Shown one piece after another: positions 1 to 6,921 of a DNA stretch of 7,231 nucleotides. A program made the translations under genes and the position numbers. The notes beneath the pieces are model-generated. The model was not told the DNA's origin and made no database searches. It was given only the letters and a program-made list of their open reading frames with translations. Origin of the DNA: Cytophagales bacterium (GTDB lineage: Bacteria; Bacteroidota; Bacteroidia; Cytophagales; UBA9547); NCBI GenBank assembly GCA_003476475.1, contig DMUD01000313.1:1-7231 (forward strand), written 5' to 3'. Each line of letters begins with the position of its first letter. Positions within the stretch are counted from its first letter, which is position 1.

Positions 1-2
1 AT

Positions 3-2465
3 GGAATTCAAGACAAAAACAACCTTTTAAATGCATTAAAATATATTCAATCGTTTCGACTTTCGATGAAATCCTTGTTGGATAGTTACCAATGGGATAT
101 TCCTACACTATGGCGTGTTGGAAGTCAATTGCCTTTTTTGCAAGAATTGGCACATGCCTTACAAGATGTTTCCCACAACCCCAATTTTTCTTCTTTCTTT
201 TTTGCTCATTTTCAAAAGTTTGCCTCAATAACAGAAGATGAAAAAAAATGGTCGAAGTATGAGAAACGTTTGGCAAAATACAAATCGGATGCTGAGGTGC
301 TACTGCCCCATAAATGGGCTTATGGGGTAGATGCGCAAAATGTGGCCGATACGATTTCCAACGTAAGCAAAGCCAAAGCCCTAATGAAAAATGCATGGGG
401 GAAACTGCAATGGCGGTACTTTGCCAAAGAGCGAAAGGAAGTAAATGCGTTACTCCTCAAAAATCAGTTGCCTGAAACACTAGAGGGACTTTCCGAAATG
501 TGCGTAAGGCTGCATAATTCCAGCTTTTTCTTTCAGCTTAAGGCCGAATTAATGAAAAGCAAGCATTTTGATTTTGGTGATGAGGAGAATGTAACAGCCT
601 ATTTCGAAAAGTTACAATATCTTGAAAAAGTAATTTTGTTTTCTAAAAAATGGGCTGAAGGAGAATTACCGCTGAACCTTGCTGGCTTGTCAGTTGAAAA
701 TTTTGTACACAAACTGAATGATTTGATTTCATCCGCTGGAAAAGTTGCGAAGCTATATAATGACCATCTGAATTATTTTGTTTTGGAGCATTTGCATGTG
801 CTCACTTGTAGCGATGAAGGGTGGAAAGAGTCTTTCGATGCTCTGCAAAGAGATTTCGATACTTTGGTCGAATATGACCAAGCCAAGGAAAAACTACCTG
901 CTATCGAATTGCAGGCTTTAAACGAATTGATACTTCATGGGTTAAAATCCGAAAATTCGACTCATTCTATTGCGCAGCAGTCCGACGACCTTATTCATAG
1001 CTTCCGTTCTTGGGTTTTGAATAGTTGGATAGAGGATATAGAAACGAAATATCCTGTATTGCGAGTTGTTTCCACGCCTACGATGGCCTTTTTGGAACAG
1101 CAACTAAAATCTGGCATGAACGAAAAGCAGGGCTTTGTACGTGAAATTTTGTTTATGCGATTGCGCGAGCAAGCGTATCGGCACGAAGAGTTTAATCGAT
1201 TGGGGAACAGTATCACTTTTCGCGACCTTCACCATCAGGTCGTGAAAAAGAAAAAGATTTGGCCCTTGCGCAAAACGATGGAAAATTTTTCGAACGAAGT
1301 ATTTGATTTACTTCCTTGTTGGCTGGCAAGTCCAGAAACCCTTTCGGCGGTATTCCCTATGCAATCACTTTTCGATTTGGTCATATTCGACGAGGCTTCG
1401 CAATGTTTTCCCGAAAAAGGTATTCCTGCCATGGTTCGTGGCAAGCAGATACTTATAGCTGGCGATAGCAAACAGTTGAAGCCCAGCGATTTGTATCGAG
1501 CCCGTTTTCAAGATGACGTGGAAGATTTGCCCGAAGTGGAGATTGATTCCTTGCTTGAACTAGGAGCGAGGCACTTGCCACAGGTGATGCTTACCGAACA
1601 TTATCGTAGTCGTACACCAGAATTGATTGATTTTTCGAATCGTCATTTTTACAAAAACAGTCTTCGTTTTATGCCCGATTTTCATACGTTACAAAAGCCT
1701 CACACGGGAATTGAATTTGTGAAAACAGAAGGCTTTTTTGAAAACCAATGCAATAGGGTAGAAGCAGAAAAGGTGGTGCAATTGTGCCTGTCGCTATTTC
1801 ATAAATTTCCGACTAAAGAACTGGGCGTTATTACCTTTAATATAAGGCAACAAAATATAATACAAGATTTATTTGAAGAAATAGGAGTGCTTTTGCCCAA
1901 AAGTTTTTTTGTGAAAAACATTGAAAACATTCAAGGCGATGAGAAAGACATCATCTTATTTTCGATAGGCTATGCCCCAGACCGTAGCGGCCGCATGTAC
2001 CATCAATTTGGCACTTTGAACCAGGCCGGTGGCGAAAATAGGTTGAATGTGGCCGTTACGCGTGCCCGTGAAAAGGTGATAGTGGTATCGAGTATTTATC
2101 CACAACAATTAGTGGTGGAAAACACTACCCATCTTGGCCCCAAATTGTTCAAAAGCTATTTAGAATATGCCTTTAATGTATCGCAGGGCAAGTTTTTGTA
2201 TCAGTTGCCACAAGAAAATGGGTTTCGTCCCGAATGGTATTTGAAAAATAAATTGAAGAAACGGAATTCACTTTTGGTCGAAGAACTCCCTTTTGCCGAT
2301 TTGGTACAGAAAGACACGGATGGAAAAGTGCAGCAGTTGGTGTTGACAGATGATGAGAAATTTTTTAATGGATTGTCTGTCAAGGAAACATTTTATTATT
2401 TGCCACAAAGCCTAGAGGCCAAAAATTGGAAGTTTGAAAGGCGATGGAGCCGCAACGAAACTTGA
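3..2465 (+). CDS. Large superfamily 1 (DNA2/NAM7-Upf1-like) helicase, 5'-truncated, with a degenerate nuclease-like C-terminus
   Basis: ATP-dependent SF1 helicase missing its N-terminal half. The frame has no stop from base 3 to the first in-frame ATG at 66, and no Walker A motif is visible, so the true start lies upstream. Numbering from that ATG: residues 1 to about 410 are a charged, helix-rich stretch of the kind that separates motifs I and II in large helicases. Then come motif II DEASQ (442-446), motif III GDSKQLKP (466-473), motif IV EHYRSR (511-516), motif V QGDEKD (623-628) and motif VI VAVTRAR (662-668). Together these form an AAA_12-type RecA2 half. After a KSYLEYA helix, residues about 735-799 resemble a Vsr/REase_MTES_1575 domain: ADLV near 745, then VLTDD, then NWKFERRWSRN at the end. 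The usual ECDG-type catalytic signature is replaced by LTDD. The architecture recalls DUF4011-helicase-Vsr proteins (Hhe defence type), but the diagnostic N-terminus is not visible. Helicase class is certain; role is inferred. Confidence 0.93.
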   Translation, partial: GIQDKNNLLNALKYIQSFRLSMKSLLDSYQWDIPTLWRVGSQLPFLQELAHALQDVSHNPNFSSFFFAHFQKFASITEDEKKWSKYEKRLAKYKSDAEVLLPHKWAYGVDAQNVADTISNVSKAKALMKNAWGKLQWRYFAKERKEVNALLLKNQLPETLEGLSEMCVRLHNSSFFFQLKAELMKSKHFDFGDEENVTAYFEKLQYLEKVILFSKKWAEGELPLNLAGLSVENFVHKLNDLISSAGKVAKLYNDHLNYFVLEHLHVLTCSDEGWKESFDALQRDFDTLVEYDQAKEKLPAIELQALNELILHGLKSENSTHSIAQQSDDLIHSFRSWVLNSWIEDIETKYPVLRVVSTPTMAFLEQQLKSGMNEKQGFVREILFMRLREQAYRHEEFNRLGNSITFRDLHHQVVKKKKIWPLRKTMENFSNEVFDLLPCWLASPETLSAVFPMQSLFDLVIFDEASQCFPEKGIPAMVRGKQILIAGDSKQLKPSDLYRARFQDDVEDLPEVEIDSLLELGARHLPQVMLTEHYRSRTPELIDFSNRHFYKNSLRFMPDFHTLQKPHTGIEFVKTEGFFENQCNRVEAEKVVQLCLSLFHKFPTKELGVITFNIRQQNIIQDLFEEIGVLLPKSFFVKNIENIQGDEKDIILFSIGYAPDRSGRMYHQFGTLNQAGGENRLNVAVTRAREKVIVVSSIYPQQLVVENTTHLGPKLFKSYLEYAFNVSQGKFLYQLPQENGFRPEWYLKNKLKKRNSLLVEELPFADLVQKDTDGKVQQLVLTDDEKFFNGLSVKETFYYLPQSLEAKNWKFERRWSRNET

Positions 2466-2499
2466 AGTTTGTTCGTGATAGGGTTTATATCTGCAAACA

Positions 2500-2518
2500 C
2501 ACCGAGCTTGTCGAAGGG
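2500..2518. repeat. Diverged REP-like palindromic motif
   Basis: The 19-base string CACCGAGCTTGTCGAAGGG differs at two positions from a short palindromic element, CCCTGAGCTTGTCGAAGGG, that I recall as scattered between genes in many bacteria, including Bacteroidota. The two changes break part of the outer CCCT/AGGG stem. It lies 35 bp past the helicase stop, a usual place for such elements. Only one copy is present, so the repeat status rests on memory of the motif and not on anything this window shows. Confidence 0.4.
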
Positions 2519-2533
2519 ATTTCTAGTGAAGTT

Positions 2534-2556
2534 GTTTGAGCCAAACTTTAATCTTT
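2534..2556 (+). terminator. Weak terminator-like hairpin after the helicase gene
   Basis: GTTTG (2534-2538) can pair with CAAAC (2542-2546) around the loop AGC, and a T-rich tract (TTTAATCTTT) follows. The 5-bp stem is short and holds only two G-C pairs, so termination here would be weak. It is the only hairpin-plus-T arrangement seen soon after the helicase stop. Confidence 0.22.
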
Positions 2557-2802
2557 CAACCTGTCAATGCCTGAAATAGATTGACCTTTTTATGAAGATA
2601 AAAATAACTATTTAAGTCACAGAAAATAAAAAAACTATGATGAATTGGTAAAAGAAGATGACCGAAGTGTGCCACTTTGTAATAACGAAAAGCCACATTT
2701 AAAGCTATAATGAAAGTCGCCAATTCAATTTGAAAGAGAATATATTTGTGACGAACAAAAAGCCTCAGATTCAAAAATCAAATAAGAATGTAACTAAATG
2801 AA

Positions 2803-2821
2803 GTTTTGAGTGAATCAAAAC
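2803..2821. repeat. Perfect 7-bp inverted repeat (hairpin) in the intergenic region
   Basis: GTTTTGA and TCAAAAC are exact reverse complements separated by the 5-base loop GTGAA. No T-run follows on the plus strand, and on the minus strand the flank is only moderately T-rich, so it is not a standard terminator. It lies about 65 bp upstream of the proposed cysE promoter -33 element, where an operator could sit, but this is speculation. Confidence 0.4.
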
Positions 2822-2885
2822 GGTAAGCGTCATTTAGGCATTAACACGTAAAAAATCTAAACTTTAAACCCTGAACAAGTTGAGA

Positions 2886-2915
2886 TTGGCATTTGGGGGC
2901 TTATTGCTATTTTTG
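2886..2915 (+). promoter_or_regulatory. Bacteroidota-type promoter for the cysE-plsC-SDR-tilS operon
   Basis: TTG at 2886-2888 and TATTTTTG at 2908-2915 match the Bacteroidota primary-sigma pattern (-33 TTG, -7 TAnnTTTG) with a 19-bp spacer, the usual spacing. Transcription would begin near 2920, leaving a leader of roughly 15-20 bases before the ATG at 2938. The match is by eye in AT-rich DNA, where partial matches are common, but spacing and location relative to the first gene of the cluster both fit. Confidence 0.5.
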
Positions 2916-2937
2916 CGAAAACGCAATTGCGGCACAC

Positions 2938-3732
2938 ATGAAAATAGAACTGATTAAAAAATTGCACGAAAGCCATAAGGCATTTGTAGAGCTGCCCGAA
3001 ATAGATTTTTCGTATCAATTTATAGACCAAGTACTTGGTTTTCTTTTTCCCGAACATTCGCGCAAGCGTTATAAAAGCGTACACGAGCTAGACAATGTGT
3101 ACGACAGCCTAAAAGGCAATCTTTTCGAATTGCTCATGATTTCTTTCGACAACGATGAGGTGACGGCAGAAAAAGTAATGCATAGTTTTTGGAATCAATT
3201 GCCCACCATTTATGAATCCATCAAGAAAGATGCTCAAGCCATATACGTGGGCGACCCTGCAGCCTACAGCCAAAGCGAGGTGATATTGACCTATCCTGGT
3301 TTTTATGCCATTGCGGTACATCGTTTGGCTCACGTGTTTTACCAGTTTAAGGTGCCATATTTACCCCGTATTTTGGCCGAATATGCCCATCGCAAAACAG
3401 GTATCGACATACACCCCGGTGCCAGCATAGGTGAAAATTTTTGTATTGACCACGGCACGGGCATCGTAATTGGGGAAACATCCGTCATAGGCAATAATGT
3501 GAAGCTGTATCAAGGCGTAACCCTTGGCGCGCTTAGCGTGGACAAAAACTTAGCCCAAACCAAACGCCATCCTACTTTGGAAGACGATGTGGTGATTTAT
3601 TCCAATGCCACCATTTTGGGCGGTGGAACCATCATAGGCAAGGGTAGCATAGTGGGCGGCAACGTGTGGCTCATTGAAAGTATTCCGCCACACTCAAGGG
3701 TGTACCATAAAGAAGAAGTGGTTATTAAATAG
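2938..3732 (+). CDS. cysE: Serine O-acetyltransferase (CysE/EpsC family)
   Basis: Transfers an acetyl group from acetyl-CoA to L-serine, giving O-acetylserine, the first step of cysteine synthesis in the cytoplasm. The 264-residue protein has an N-terminal helical domain (about 1-140) and a C-terminal left-handed beta-helix of hexapeptide repeats (about 150-255). The catalytic pair is visible as D157 (GIDIHPGA) and H172 (IDHGTG), 15 residues apart as in E. coli CysE (D143/H158), followed by the family signature GIVIGETSVIG. The ATG at 2938 is preferred over an upstream in-frame TTG at 2893, because that TTG lies inside the proposed promoter and its extra residues do not look conserved. The extreme C-terminus ends in Lys and not in the Ile that docks into CysK in E. 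coli. No cysK/cysM lies alongside; plsC follows after 31 bp. Confidence 0.95.
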   Translation: MKIELIKKLHESHKAFVELPEIDFSYQFIDQVLGFLFPEHSRKRYKSVHELDNVYDSLKGNLFELLMISFDNDEVTAEKVMHSFWNQLPTIYESIKKDAQAIYVGDPAAYSQSEVILTYPGFYAIAVHRLAHVFYQFKVPYLPRILAEYAHRKTGIDIHPGASIGENFCIDHGTGIVIGETSVIGNNVKLYQGVTLGALSVDKNLAQTKRHPTLEDDVVIYSNATILGGGTIIGKGSIVGGNVWLIESIPPHSRVYHKEEVVIK

Positions 3733-3752
3733 GGGTAAGTATAGGTGTAAGA
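3729..3752. repeat. Imperfect 12-bp tandem duplication between cysE and plsC
   Basis: ATAGGGGTAAG (3729-3739) is followed, after one T, by ATAGGTGTAAG (3741-3751), giving a 12-base period with one mismatch in 11. The first copy includes the cysE stop codon TAG (3730-3732). It is probably a small slippage duplication in the 31-bp gap, with no evident function. Confidence 0.55.
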
Positions 3753-3763
3753 GCGAGTGGAAG

Positions 3764-4531
3764 ATGCGACTTTTTTTGCAACGAATTTATTTTATTTATG
3801 GTTTGCTCGTTTTCGTGCTGTGCATGGTGACGTTTACCACGCTTATCTTGTTCACGGTGGCGCTGGTGTCCAATAAAAAATGGGCAGGGAAGGTGGCCTA
3901 TTTTTTCCTGCGTTGCTGGGGTTTTGGCTTCAGTTCTCTGGCGTTTATTTTTTATCGTTTTCACGGTTTGGAAAACGTGCAGAAAAACCAATCCTATGTA
4001 TTCACTTCCAACCACAATTCTTTCCTCGACGGCATTGCCATTTGCCTATCTATTCCCAACGACTTTCGTCCATTGGGCAAAATTGAACTGACCAAAGTCC
4101 CCATTTTTGGTTGGATGTATCGATATGTGGTTATTTTGGTTGATAGGAACAGTGCCGAAAGCCGCCAAAAAAGTATGTTGGAAATGAAACACCACATGCG
4201 AGAAGGCATATCGGTATTGGTTTTTCCGGAAGGAACGATGAATAAAACTTCTAGTTTGATGCAGCCTTTCAAAAACGGGGCTTTTACACTGGCTCTAGAA
4301 ACGCAAAGTTCAGTTGTGCCTATGGTCATGTGGAACACCAAAAAACACATGCCCCGAGTACCTAAGTTTGCCCTTTGTCCAGGGATTATCGACATCCATT
4401 TTTTGCCCCCGATTGAAACACGGGGTATGGTAAAAAATGATTTGGAAACATTGAAAAGAGAGGTTTTTGAACAAATGAAAAACAAACTGCTCGAATTGCA
4501 AGGCAAAGCGGTGGTAGCAGCGATACAGTAG
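3764..4531 (+). CDS. plsC: 1-acyl-sn-glycerol-3-phosphate acyltransferase (PlsC family)
   Basis: Likely acylates lysophosphatidic acid to phosphatidic acid at the inner membrane in phospholipid synthesis. The 255-residue protein starts with a hydrophobic segment (about 8-33) that should anchor it. The catalytic HX4D motif is NHNSFLD (H84, D89), a GKIELTKVP motif II follows near 106-114, FPEGT is at 154-158, and a VVPMVM block follows. In motif III the Arg usually found after EGT is Met (FPEGTMNKT), one base from an AGG Arg codon; this Arg normally helps bind the phosphate of the acceptor. Start: the ATG at 3764 is chosen because the upstream ATG at 3674 would only add out-of-frame cysE sequence. 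The SDR gene follows after 21 bp. Some PlsC-like proteins acylate other acceptors, such as ornithine lipids, so the exact substrate is not proven. Confidence 0.9.
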   Translation: MRLFLQRIYFIYGLLVFVLCMVTFTTLILFTVALVSNKKWAGKVAYFFLRCWGFGFSSLAFIFYRFHGLENVQKNQSYVFTSNHNSFLDGIAICLSIPNDFRPLGKIELTKVPIFGWMYRYVVILVDRNSAESRQKSMLEMKHHMREGISVLVFPEGTMNKTSSLMQPFKNGAFTLALETQSSVVPMVMWNTKKHMPRVPKFALCPGIIDIHFLPPIETRGMVKNDLETLKREVFEQMKNKLLELQGKAVVAAIQ

Positions 4532-4552
4532 AAAAAAAATTTATACTGAAAT

Positions 4553-5560
4553 ATGAAAGTATTGGTTACTGGACACAAAGGTTATATAGGGGCACATTTA
4601 GTACCTCTGTTGAAAGCCAAAGGTTATTTCGTCATTGGCAACGATGTCGATCTTTTTGAAGGTTGCGAGTGGGAGCCACTAACCCCACCCGATTTGGAGT
4701 GGAAAAAAGACTTGCGTCAAATAACCGAAGAAGACTTGCGTGGGATAGATTGTGTGATGCACTTGGCGGCTATTTCAAACGACCCTATGGGCGATTTGAA
4801 CCCGCAAATCACCTACGACATCAACCGCGATGGCTCTATTCAGTTGGCGAAACTTTCCAAAAAAGCAGGAGTTTCACGCTTTCTTTTTTCTAGTAGCTGT
4901 TCCATTTACGGCAAAAGCGATAAGCCCTACATGACCGAAAGCGATCCCACCATTCCGCTTACGGCCTATGCCATTTCTAAAATAGAAACCGAAAAGGCCG
5001 TTTCGGCCATGGCCGATGAACATTTTTCACCCGCATTTTTGCGCAATGCCACGGCCTATGGGCACTCGACTATGTTGCGCATAGACTTGGTAGTGAATAA
5101 CTTGCTGGCTTGTGCAGTGGCTCGTGGCGACATACGCATCATGAGCGATGGTTCGCCTTGGCGCCCCTTGGTGCATTGCAAAGACATTGCCCGTGCCTTT
5201 GTCGCTTTTTTAGAGGCGCCACGCGCAGCTATCCACAATCAGATAGTGAACATAGGGGGCAACCAAGAAAATTTTCAAGTGCGCGATGTGGGTAATTTGG
5301 TACAAAAATTTGTACCTACCGCCAACATAGTTTATACAGGCGAAGTAGGAGCCGACTCGCGCGATTACAAAGTAAGCTTCGATTACCTAAACCAGCTTTT
5401 GCCCCATTTTCAATTGGAATATACACTAGAGAAAGGAATGCAAGAGCTTTTCTTCAAGTATAAAGAACACGGTTTTTCGCAGCACGATTTTGAAAGTGAC
5501 CAGTTTGTACGATTGCGCACTCTTAAGAAAAGGTTGTCGCGAGTCGAAAACCCAATTTAG
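4553..5560 (+). CDS. Extended SDR NAD(P)-dependent sugar epimerase/dehydratase
   Basis: A 335-residue extended short-chain dehydrogenase/reductase related to nucleotide-sugar 4-epimerases and dehydratases. The N-terminal Rossmann motif TGHKGYIG (6-13) binds NAD(P). MHLAAISNDP lies near 68-77, and the catalytic triad is S115 (in SSSCSIYG), Y139 and K143 (YAISK). The C-terminal part contains SDGSPWRPLVHCKDIARAF, the typical late SDR block that helps shape the sugar-nucleotide site. The substrate cannot be read from sequence. No glycosyltransferase or other sugar gene adjoins it, so a cell-envelope role is only a guess. The protein ends with a Lys/Arg-rich KKRLSRVENPI tail that seems shorter than the tail I recall for close relatives. 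The ATG at 4553 follows an A-rich 21-bp leader after plsC with no clear Shine-Dalgarno; tilS starts 11 bp after the stop. Confidence 0.9.
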   Translation: MKVLVTGHKGYIGAHLVPLLKAKGYFVIGNDVDLFEGCEWEPLTPPDLEWKKDLRQITEEDLRGIDCVMHLAAISNDPMGDLNPQITYDINRDGSIQLAKLSKKAGVSRFLFSSSCSIYGKSDKPYMTESDPTIPLTAYAISKIETEKAVSAMADEHFSPAFLRNATAYGHSTMLRIDLVVNNLLACAVARGDIRIMSDGSPWRPLVHCKDIARAFVAFLEAPRAAIHNQIVNIGGNQENFQVRDVGNLVQKFVPTANIVYTGEVGADSRDYKVSFDYLNQLLPHFQLEYTLEKGMQELFFKYKEHGFSQHDFESDQFVRLRTLKKRLSRVENPI

Positions 5561-5571
5561 CCATTGGCACA

Positions 5572-6921
5572 ATGTCCGCTTTTTTAGACCAACTGCAACA
5601 ATATATCGAAAGGCATGCGCTTTTCAAGTCCAATGACCAGCTGCTTTTGGCGGTAAGCGGCGGGTTAGATTCGGTGGTAATGGCACAAGGTTTGCAGCTA
5701 TTGGGCTATAAATTTGGCATTGCTCATTGCAATTTCAACCTACGAGGCGAAGAGTCGAAGGCCGACGAAAAATTTGTGAGGCAATTGGCATTGTCTTTTC
5801 AAGTACCCTTTTTTCTAAAACAATTTGAAACCAGTCAATTGGCACAAGAATCCAAGGTTTCCATTCAGATGGCGGCCCGCGATTTGCGCTATGCTTGGCT
5901 GGAAGAAATACGTTTTCAGCACGGTTATGCCTTTGTAGCGGCTGCCCATCATCAGAACGATTTGGTAGAAACGGTGCTGCTGAACTTGGTGCGTGGTACA
6001 GGTTTGGCGGGGTTTCATGGTATATTGCCCAAACAAGGAAATGTGGTGCGACCATTGTTGTTTGCTACACGCGAGCAAGCAGAAGATTTTGCCAAAGACT
6101 ATATTTTGAGATGGCGCGAAGATACTAGTAATGCAAGCAACAAATATGCCCGCAACTTAGTCAGGAACAAGGTGATTCCGATTTTGAAGACGTTGAACCC
6201 TTCGTTGGAAAACACGATGAAAAGTACCGCCGAGAAGGTGGCTTTGGCCGAAAAAGTATTGGCACGACAGGTAGAAGAGGCGAAAAGTAAATGGGTGACA
6301 GAAGGGCAAGGGTTTGTGAAAATAGACATACAAGGCTTGCAATCTATCACCAATGCACTGTATTTTTTGCATGCCATTTTGCAAGAGTTTGGCTTCTCTT
6401 GGTCGGTAAGTAAAAAAGTGATGGAGTCGGGGAGTGGTATTTCAGGAAAAATATTTTATTCATCTACGCATCGCTTGTTGAAAGACAGAGAAAATTGGAT
6501 TATAGACTATAGAGAAGTGGCGAAATTTGTTCCGGTTTCTATTTTGCCTACCACCCAGACTGTGCGTTTACTTTTTGGTAAAGTGCTAAATTTGAAACTA
6601 TTGGAAGGTGGGCTCGAACTGGTCACTATTTTGAAAAGCAAGTCTTCGGTTTTGTTGGATTACGACAAGTTGGTTTTTCCGCTTACACTCAGAAGTTGGC
6701 AAGAGGGCGATACATTCATTCCCTTTGGAATGGAGGGAGAAAAGAAAATCAGCGATTTTTTGATAGATGCGAAATATAGTCTTTTTGAAAAGGAACGGAT
6801 TGTGGTTTTGCAAAGTGGGCAAGAAATTGTGGCCATAATAGGTTGCAGGTCGGGGCAACGCTATTCAGTCGGGCAAGCAACAAAAAGAATATTGGTGGCA
6901 GAATTAGTCTTTATTGGTTGA
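5572..6921 (+). CDS. tilS: tRNA(Ile)-lysidine synthase
   Basis: Ligates lysine to C34 of the CAU-anticodon tRNA-Ile using ATP, changing its decoding from AUG to AUA and its charging from Met to Ile; normally essential. The 449-residue protein has a PP-loop ATPase domain with SGGLDS (29-34), then NFNLRGEES, AHHQNDLVET (H126, H127, D130, E133) and RGTGLAG. EDTSNASNKYARNLVRNKV follows and marks the tRNA-binding part. A helical middle domain leads to the C-terminal TilS domain from about 370, with RSWQEGD (374-380) and KKISDFLIDAK. Length is close to E. coli TilS (432). It is the last gene of the four-gene run, and its last 18 bp overlap the convergent receiver-domain gene. Confidence 0.96.
   Translation: MSAFLDQLQQYIERHALFKSNDQLLLAVSGGLDSVVMAQGLQLLGYKFGIAHCNFNLRGEESKADEKFVRQLALSFQVPFFLKQFETSQLAQESKVSIQMAARDLRYAWLEEIRFQHGYAFVAAAHHQNDLVETVLLNLVRGTGLAGFHGILPKQGNVVRPLLFATREQAEDFAKDYILRWREDTSNASNKYARNLVRNKVIPILKTLNPSLENTMKSTAEKVALAEKVLARQVEEAKSKWVTEGQGFVKIDIQGLQSITNALYFLHAILQEFGFSWSVSKKVMESGSGISGKIFYSSTHRLLKDRENWIIDYREVAKFVPVSILPTTQTVRLLFGKVLNLKLLEGGLELVTILKSKSSVLLDYDKLVFPLTLRSWQEGDTFIPFGMEGEKKISDFLIDAKYSLFEKERIVVLQSGQEIVAIIGCRSGQRYSVGQATKRILVAELVFIG

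Larger units (their letters stand above)
2466..2937. other. AT-rich intergenic region with no credible gene
   Basis: About 470 bp separate the helicase stop from the cysE start. All six frames are short or broken by many TAA/TGA codons. The longest open stretch, on the minus strand at 2556-2774, looks like an AT-rich chance frame. The region contains a weak hairpin, a REP-like palindromic motif, an AT-rich perfect hairpin and a Bacteroidota-type promoter, each listed separately. Another TAnnTTTG match (TATATTTG, 2741-2748) lacks a TTG at the right upstream distance. No tRNA, riboswitch or transposon end was recognised. Confidence 0.7.

Noticed and set aside
2741..2748. TATATTTG as a second promoter -7 element
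   Set aside because: It fits TAnnTTTG, but no TTG occurs 17-23 bp upstream and it is nearly 200 bp from the gene.
2556..2774. 72-codon minus-strand open frame in the intergenic gap
   Set aside because: It is rich in residues expected from AT-rich DNA (F, I, L, Y, H), with no recognised motif and no promoter or ribosome site I can support.
2636..2800. Possible decayed coding remnant on the plus strand (reads YDELVKEDDRSV, then later REYICDEQKASD)
   Set aside because: Two peptide-like stretches share a frame, but several stops interrupt it and I could not match it to any family. A translated search of this gap would be needed to revive the idea.
3674..3763. Longer plsC start at the ATG at 3674
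   Set aside because: It would overlap cysE by 59 bp and add a basic peptide that is only an out-of-frame reading of the cysE 3' end. The ATG at 3764 places the membrane anchor at the N-terminus as expected.
3994..4578. 194-codon open frame on the minus strand opposite plsC
   Set aside because: It lies fully antisense to a gene with clear PlsC motifs, has no recognisable domain, and its composition fits the complement of plsC codons.
5735..6078. Minus-strand open frames of 87-106 codons opposite tilS
   Set aside because: They are shadows of tilS, whose motifs are unambiguous, and contain no recognisable protein features.
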